Shown here piece by piece: positions 58,728-64,000 of a DNA stretch of 64,000 nucleotides. Location: assembly GCF_042242105.1 (NCBI RefSeq), contig NC_092029.1, positions 3,386,885-3,450,884 on the forward strand. Reading direction: 5' to 3'. This DNA comes from Pempheris klunzingeri. Taxonomy: Eukaryota > Chordata > Actinopteri > Acropomatiformes > Pempheridae. The number at the start of each line of letters is the position of its first letter. The stretch's first letter is position 1. Made by a program: the position numbers and the translations under genes. The notes beneath the pieces are model-generated. The model was not told where the DNA came from. It did not search any database and saw only the letters and a list, made by a program, of their open reading frames with translations.

Positions 58728-59524
58728 TGTAAAAAACGTTCATACACAGTAATTAGTGTGTGTGTTGAGCATGAAGAAATTGCAGTTGGGGGGGGGTCGT
58801 TAATGCAGTTCAGGACAAAGGGCTGTCAAACAAACTGATTCTGCTCCACTGACGCTTCCCTACAGGACACATTCCAGACACAAGAAGGCCTGTGTCTCAT
58901 ACGAGGCTAACAGGGGATTAAGATGAGGAAATTAATTAAAACATATACATGGATTAGCTCCTAAAGCTCGCCAACTGATTGACAAACTCTGCCTAACTCT
59001 CTGAATCCCAGTTTCCGGCAATTTCTGACTGACAACACACAAGAAACTCATTTTCAGACAAGCTTAGAGGCTGTTGAATGTTTCCCTTTGAGGTTTTATG
59101 TATTTATTCATTTATTTTTTTTTTGCTGAATGCAAATAATTATCTAGGTTTTTGGCCCTTTAATCTTTAATACTCTTAAATGTGGATTTCCTGAGGTATG
59201 GCATGCACCACACCACACCACACCACACCACACCACACCACACCAACTGACACCCATGAGTGAGAGTAATTACATCATTAGGCACACAAATGGGCTAATT
59301 CTTTCCTTTTTTTTTTTGTCTAGGGGTTCGTAAGACCGTGACCCATTTTAAATATCCAATAACGACCCAGAGAACATCTCCTGAGCCAATGGGGTGCGTG
59401 GTGCCACCCACCTGCGCGCATAATAATAAGGAGCAGAATAATAACACGAGGGGGGACACTTGGAAAAGCTGCAGCTTGCTCAGTGTGCTTTGGAGATTAC
59501 TTTGCCTCTCAGAAAACCTTCACC
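56801..59524. other. Non-coding stretch between the receptor array and fabp7
   Basis: No supported coding exon; reading frames near 57.5-58.1 kb lack similarity I can recognise. A (CA)n tract lies at 58707-58728. The final 100 bases should be fabp7 promoter and 5' UTR, with an E-box CACCTG near 59410 and an AT-rich CATAATAATAAGG near 59419 that may serve as TATA element. Confidence 0.4.
59206..59245. repeat. (CACAC)n pentanucleotide repeat upstream of fabp7
   Basis: About eight CACCA/CACAC-phase pentamer units, uninterrupted, about 280 bases before the fabp7 start codon. Confidence 0.95.
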
Positions 59525-61187
59525 ATGGTCGACGCCTTCTGTGCCACTTGGAAACTGGTTGACAGTGACAATTTTGATGAGTACATGAAAGCACTTGGTG
59601 AGTAACAGTCTTTTTTTCTTAGAATATGTGCTGTTTTGTTTAATATCACTTAAATGAAGGCAGGAAAAATCTCTGTGCCTCATGTCAGACCCCTTCGGAT
59701 AACCTCTTTAGTCCTGATAACATGTGAAATGTTCAGAGGTTGTTGTAAAACAGGCCGTTAACAGCCATATTTCTCCCCTGTCTGCCCGGTCAGGCGTGGG
59801 CTTTGCCACCCGGCAGGTCGGGAATGTGACCAAGCCGACCGTCATCATCAGCCAGGAGGGCGACAAGGTGGTGATTCGCACCCAGAGCACCTTCAAAAAC
59901 ACAGAGATCTCCTTCAAGCTGGGAGAGGAGTTCGAAGAAACCACCGCCGATGACAGAAACTGCAAAGTAAGTCTGAGAAAAGGCCCAAAAATACATTCAC
60001 ATACAAGCTGTGGTTAGATCCAAATACACAAACATCTCTAGTGTTGAACAACCCAGTTAATCACCAACTTTTCCTCCAGAGGCCCCAAGAAGTGTCTTTC
60101 AACATCGGAAGTTCATACATTTCTAGTGTTTTTACAGACTTACAGCTCTTATTTACCGTAATCCAACATTTCCTGCTTGCCTCAACTCTCTTTGCATGCG
60201 TAGAGTAGATAATAAGTTAGAGAAAGATGTTTTCTGGAAGCAGCTCTGATCAAACTTTTGTCTCTATTTGTGAGTCAGTGACAAGAATGGAAAGCTGGAG
60301 ACCTCCGGAAACAGGCCGACATTTGGCAGCATCTTAATGCACGCATTTATTCCGCCTAACCTGTTGAAAAAAAACAACAACTCTTTCTTCTCTTCGGTCT
60401 TTCAGTCCACGGTGACTCTGGAGGGGGACAAGTTGGCCCACGTCCAGAAGTGGGACGGCAAAGAGACCAAGTTCGTCAGAGAAATCAAGGACGGCAAACT
60501 GATCATGGTGAGACGAACGGACCCAGATCACACTCAGTCCTTCTACATGACCTTTAGCAAAACACATTTAATAAGAAAGTAGAAAAGGGAACTCAAGGCG
60601 CCTAATTTTGCTTCATTATCAACATCATCGTCATCACTTCGGGGACTTTTTTTTTGGAATAAAACACCAAGAAATAAATGGTTTTATGAAATGTTTCAGA
60701 TGATCAGTCTGATATCAGCAGACAGTAGATCAAGTCTCACATCAAACTCCGTCCTCGGGAACTTCTTTTGCCCCCCCCAGCCCTCCCAGTCGGACACGAC
60801 ACTCACTCCTCTGTGTGCTCTCAAACGATGATGAATCTAGAAAATGTTGATGCACAGTAGACTTTGTTAGAGAGTTTTAGGAATCATTTTTGTGTGGAAA
60901 ACTTCTGCAGGCACAAAAATAGCAAATAAATAAGTTTAGTTTCTGTTTTATTGTCTTTCTGCATCAGATTTTTGCTGTTTGTTTGTCTGCGTTTTTCTTT
61001 TCTTTGCCTTTTCATGCATTCATAGAGTCAGTCAGCTTGAACTACGGCACTGGCCTGTTTAAACATTTTCTTTTTTGTTGGTGAAATGGGTGCATTCAGT
61101 TCCCTGTCATGGTAACGGTCTTCTCTCCCCCTGCAGAATTTGACCTTTGAGGATATCCATGCGGTGCGTACCTATGAGAAGGCATGA
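59525..61187 (+). CDS. fabp7: Brain-type fatty acid-binding protein
   Basis: Four exons, 59525-59597 (73 nt), 59794-59966 (173), 60406-60507 (102) and 61137-61187 (51), the classic FABP gene layout, encode 132 residues. The protein starts [20 protein letters not shown] and continues [20 protein letters not shown], close to mammalian FABP7. The C-terminal AVRTYEKA holds the Arg-x-Tyr pair that binds the fatty-acid carboxylate, and KETKFVREI supplies the third Arg. FABP7 is a cytosolic carrier of long polyunsaturated fatty acids such as DHA in radial glia and other neural cells. Start context CACCATGG is a strong Kozak match. Fish often have two copies (a and b); which one this is cannot be decided here. 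Confidence 0.97.
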
Positions 61188-61392
61188 GTGCTCCCACCGA
61201 CGCCATCCCGTCCCGGCCAAGAAGTGCTGATTGTCTAATTATTATTGACTGTATGCTTCTCTTTGCACTTCATCTTCCTCCACATGTACGCGGCCTGCAG
61301 GCTGCACATGTTTTGTAAGAATTTTTTTTTATATGAGAAAACATTTCTGTCGAGATGGATGGATCATCTTTGCAACCCTGTGTGAAAAATGA

Positions 61393-61398
61393 AATAAA
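61393..61398 (+). terminator. fabp7 poly(A) signal
   Basis: AATAAA 206 bases after the stop codon, followed by a GT-rich downstream element (TCTGGTGTGTTTATA) about 33 bases on. Confidence 0.7.
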
Positions 61399-62083
61399 GA
61401 AACACAGAGAGTAAATGTTTGACTCGTCTCTGGTGTGTTTATATATCTGACTTTGTAGAGGAGGAACAGAGAGTCACTCTGACATGACTAAAATAATTCA
61501 TTCTCTAGTTGCACAATAATAAAAACATAACTGCGGTCTGTGATTTCCACAGACTGTTCGTGTTTTGGAGCATTTCAGAAAAACAGATGACTCAGTTTAC
61601 TGGAAATCCAACAAAAATTCCTGCTCCGGAGTTGAACTCGACGGCAGAATGAGACATTAAGTGCAGCAATATGCCAAATATCCCCTCAGAGAGAACAATT
61701 TGTGCCTGATTACTCCCCCGATGTGATTTTAAGGCCTCAAATGACTATTAAATCCCTGCTTCAGAGGTACGCTCTGACTACTGTACTTGAAGGCTCAGTG
61801 CACCCAAACATGTTTCATGTTTGTGTTTTAGCTGCTTTTTAAGAGCTATCGGTCTCTCCAGGAACAGATACTCTGGATAAGACCTGACCGTGAGTGACAC
61901 TTTCCACCAAAGAAATAGTCCCTAATTACATTTCATCCACCCTTACTGTATGGAAACTCCCTGTGTGACTACATACCACTAAATGTAAGCAGGAAAATGT
62001 GTTTTTCAACATTAAATTTGAGGGTTATATGACATTTAAAAGGACAGGACGGAAAGGATGATTTGCTTTGCACAAAGTTATTT

Positions 62084-62118
<35 letters not shown>

Positions 62119-62731
62119 AAAACTGGATAGTTTAACGTCTTCTTCTACAAAATAATCCTTAAAATCAAACAATCTAAGAAGGAAAAATCCCTCCTCCTGT
62201 GGTCACATGAAAGCGTGGCCTCATATAAAGGGGACATACGCCCCAAAAAAATTGCTTTTAACTACAATTTCGGGTTTTTTAAAATGTTGTGAGATTAAAT
62301 ATCCACTTCTTTACATTCATGGGTGGATCTATGGACCACATGGAGTACGCAGGAGCTGCTCCTATGTTCATTTAATATTAAAGAAGAACATATTAGTGTA
62401 TAATTAGACAGTATTCAGATCATTTACCTAAGTAAAAGTAGTAATATAACACTGTAAAAAAAGGCAGCTGTGGTGGAGTAGCATTATACTGTGGTAGTTT
62501 AAAGTTTAAAATGTTATTTATAATATTTAATAAGACCAACAGCTTTGTATGTAAAGTCTGACTTTGCACCCTGCAGCTGTCAAATCAATGTGTTGCAGTA
62601 AAAAGTTCTAGGTGGTAATAAATGGAAATATTCAAGCAGAGTACTTGAGTGCAGGACTTGGTACACCACAGATCACTTCAGCTCAATATCCTGCAGATTA
62701 TTTTCACCACTTCCTCCCCTCAGCTCCAAAA
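61399..62731. other. Spacer between fabp7 and smpdl3a
   Basis: No coding exon recognised. A (GT)n tract lies at 62083-62109. The phrase CTCAGTGCACCCAAAC near 61794 resembles a common fish repeat end. Confidence 0.4.
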
Positions 62732-62739
62732 CACGTGAC
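62732..62739. promoter_or_regulatory. CLEAR-like E-box upstream of smpdl3a
   Basis: CACGTGAC, on the other strand GTCACGTG, matches eight bases of the TFEB/TFE3 CLEAR consensus GTCACGTGAC and lies about 110 bases before the start codon. TFEB drives lysosomal enzyme genes, which fits this gene's class. A TATA-like TTTATATG lies near 62798. Confidence 0.45.
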
Positions 62740-62849
62740 CAGCACTCCACTTCCTGTTTACATCAGACGTGACTGGCCAGCTGTGGTTGGCGCTTTAGTT
62801 TATATGCAGGCAGAGTGATGCTCCGTGCTGTCACTCTCTGACAGCCACC

Positions 62850-63738
62850 ATGGTGTGTTTGCTGTGTTTGGTGCTGCTGTCGCTGTGCAGCGCGTCTCCT
62901 GCTGCGGCGGCGCCCGCTGGGAGCAGCCACCTGTCGGCCACAGGTGAGTGGAAACCCCGGGGGTGGTCGCTCAGGTGAAAACCTCGCGGGTTTATTTGTG
63001 GTTTATGTCACCATCCACAGACCTACACGGGTTTAAAAAGTGCAGCGTGAGAGGGCTTCACTTAACAACGTGAAGAATCAGCTGTAACAGTAAATATTTT
63101 CCTAAATTCAGGTCTGACTGGTGGGTGACATGCTCGCCGAATTCATCCAAAGACATTGTGGATTAATCTTAACTGGTCAACTTTGCTGTGAATGTTAGGT
63201 TTTCTTTGCTGTTTGGTAAAAAGCTATTAATTGACTGATTTTTAAACGGAGTTTGGCGAGAAACTCCTCAGAAAATGGGGAGACTGATGGTTTTATGGCT
63301 TTTTCACGTGGTTTGCTCAAGTTTCAAGTTTGTTTTGCAATTTAGCTTAAATTTAGACTTAAATAATCATAAAATGAACTTTAAGATAAGATTATAAAAA
63401 GTCGGATTGTGATAAGCCTATTGTCTTACCACATATCTGAGTTTCACAAACTACATTTTTGTTTTCTGTCTCTCTGTCTCGATCGTACGTTCTTCCTCTC
63501 TTCACTTCCCCTTCATCTCTCCAGGCAGGTTCTGGCACATCACCGACCTCCACCTGGACCCCACCTACCACCTGTCCTCAGATCCCACCAAGGTGTGCTA
63601 CTCCTCCAAAGGAGCCCCCGCCAACCACGCCGGCCTGTACGGGGACTTCCTGTGTGACTCCCCCTACCGCCTCATCCAGTCGGCCTTCACTCACATCGGC
63701 GCGCTCTCGCAGCCGGAGGACTTCATCATATGGACCGG
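62850..63738 (+). CDS. smpdl3a: Acid sphingomyelinase-like phosphodiesterase 3A, 5' part
   Basis: Exon 1 (62850-62943) encodes a signal peptide (MVCLLCLVLLSLCSASPAAA) for secretory/lysosomal entry. Exon 2 (63535 to about 63738) starts GRFWHITDLHLDPTYHL and ends IIWTG. DLHLD carries the first metal-binding Asp and His of the calcineurin-like phosphoesterase fold, and FLCDSPYRLIQSA matches mammalian SMPDL3A closely. The enzyme is a zinc-dependent phosphodiesterase that acts on nucleotides and, as later work indicates, on cyclic dinucleotides. The remaining exons lie past the right edge; 63739-64000 is intron with nothing else recognised. Position next to fabp7 agrees with the vertebrate gene order. 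Confidence 0.93.
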
Positions 63739-64000
63739 GTCGGTATACTGATGAGGGAGAGGGATGGTGGTGGGGGGAGAGGTGGAGGTTTGTGGTCTTT
63801 CTCTGACTTTCAAGGCCGCCTCAATGAACGAAACCATCTCTGATACAAACCAGCTCATAGAAACCGTATCAGTGGCTTTAGCTTAGTTTCACATCCCGTC
63901 CTTTTAGTGGTAAAGTTATTTACCTTGTGGACGTCTCTGTGTATAAGAGTGTGTTCTATTCTTTCATATCCAACCAACCAACTTTGAGGAAGTTACAGTT

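Noticed and set aside
1-64000. CRISPR arrays, operons, bacterial features
   Set aside because: The sequence is clearly vertebrate with spliced genes; no evenly spaced direct repeats of CRISPR type were seen.

Overview
The window looks like chromosomal DNA from a teleost fish, probably a percomorph. The genes are vertebrate and intron-rich with canonical GT-AG junctions. Introns are short and full of GT, GAT and ATT microsatellites, and the interspersed elements (an RTE/Rex3-like LINE, short LTRs, SINE-like tails) are of fish type. Species cannot be told from the sequence alone.

Layout. Positions 1-1.6 kb hold a broken minus-strand copy of an immunoglobulin-domain receptor. From 4.8 to 7.8 kb (minus) is pnrc1, a nuclear-receptor coactivator and mRNA-decay cofactor; from 10.7 to 19.2 kb (minus) is crip2, a two-LIM-domain protein in eight coding exons. 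A gene-poor stretch (19.2-24.8 kb) with repeats follows. From 24.8 to 55.2 kb (plus) lies a tandem array of six related immunoglobulin-superfamily membrane receptors, here called A to F, with a decayed flank of a further unit at 55.7-56.8 kb. From 59.5 to 61.2 kb is fabp7 (brain fatty-acid-binding protein), and smpdl3a (acid-sphingomyelinase-like phosphodiesterase 3A) starts at 62.85 kb and runs off the right edge. From memory, FABP7 and SMPDL3A are neighbours on human 6q22 and PNRC1 is on 6q15, so the receptor array appears to be a fish expansion set into an old syntenic block.

The receptor array is the main interest. All six receptors have a signal peptide, two Ig domains each built with an extra cysteine pair, a stalk, one membrane helix and a short tail. 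F has a neutral helix and a tail with two ITIMs, so it should inhibit. A to E share a helix with Arg and Glu inside the membrane. In A, D and E the last exon lines up with the ITIM exon of F but carries YENM, a CD28-like motif; B and C share a nonsense codon that removes it. This is the layout of a paired activating/inhibitory receptor family. A conserved GAGGAAGTG (PU.1/ETS type) motif lies about 85-110 bases before every start codon, suggesting myeloid or B-lineage expression.

The array grew by segmental duplication. A unit of about 7 kb carrying receptor B and a dead LINE was copied to give receptor C with the same LINE, and C later gained a solo LTR. A separate unit of about 4.66 kb carrying another solo LTR lies after both D and E. 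The 3' halves (helix and tail) are nearly identical even where the Ig domains have diverged, including in the broken copy at the left edge, which points to gene conversion.
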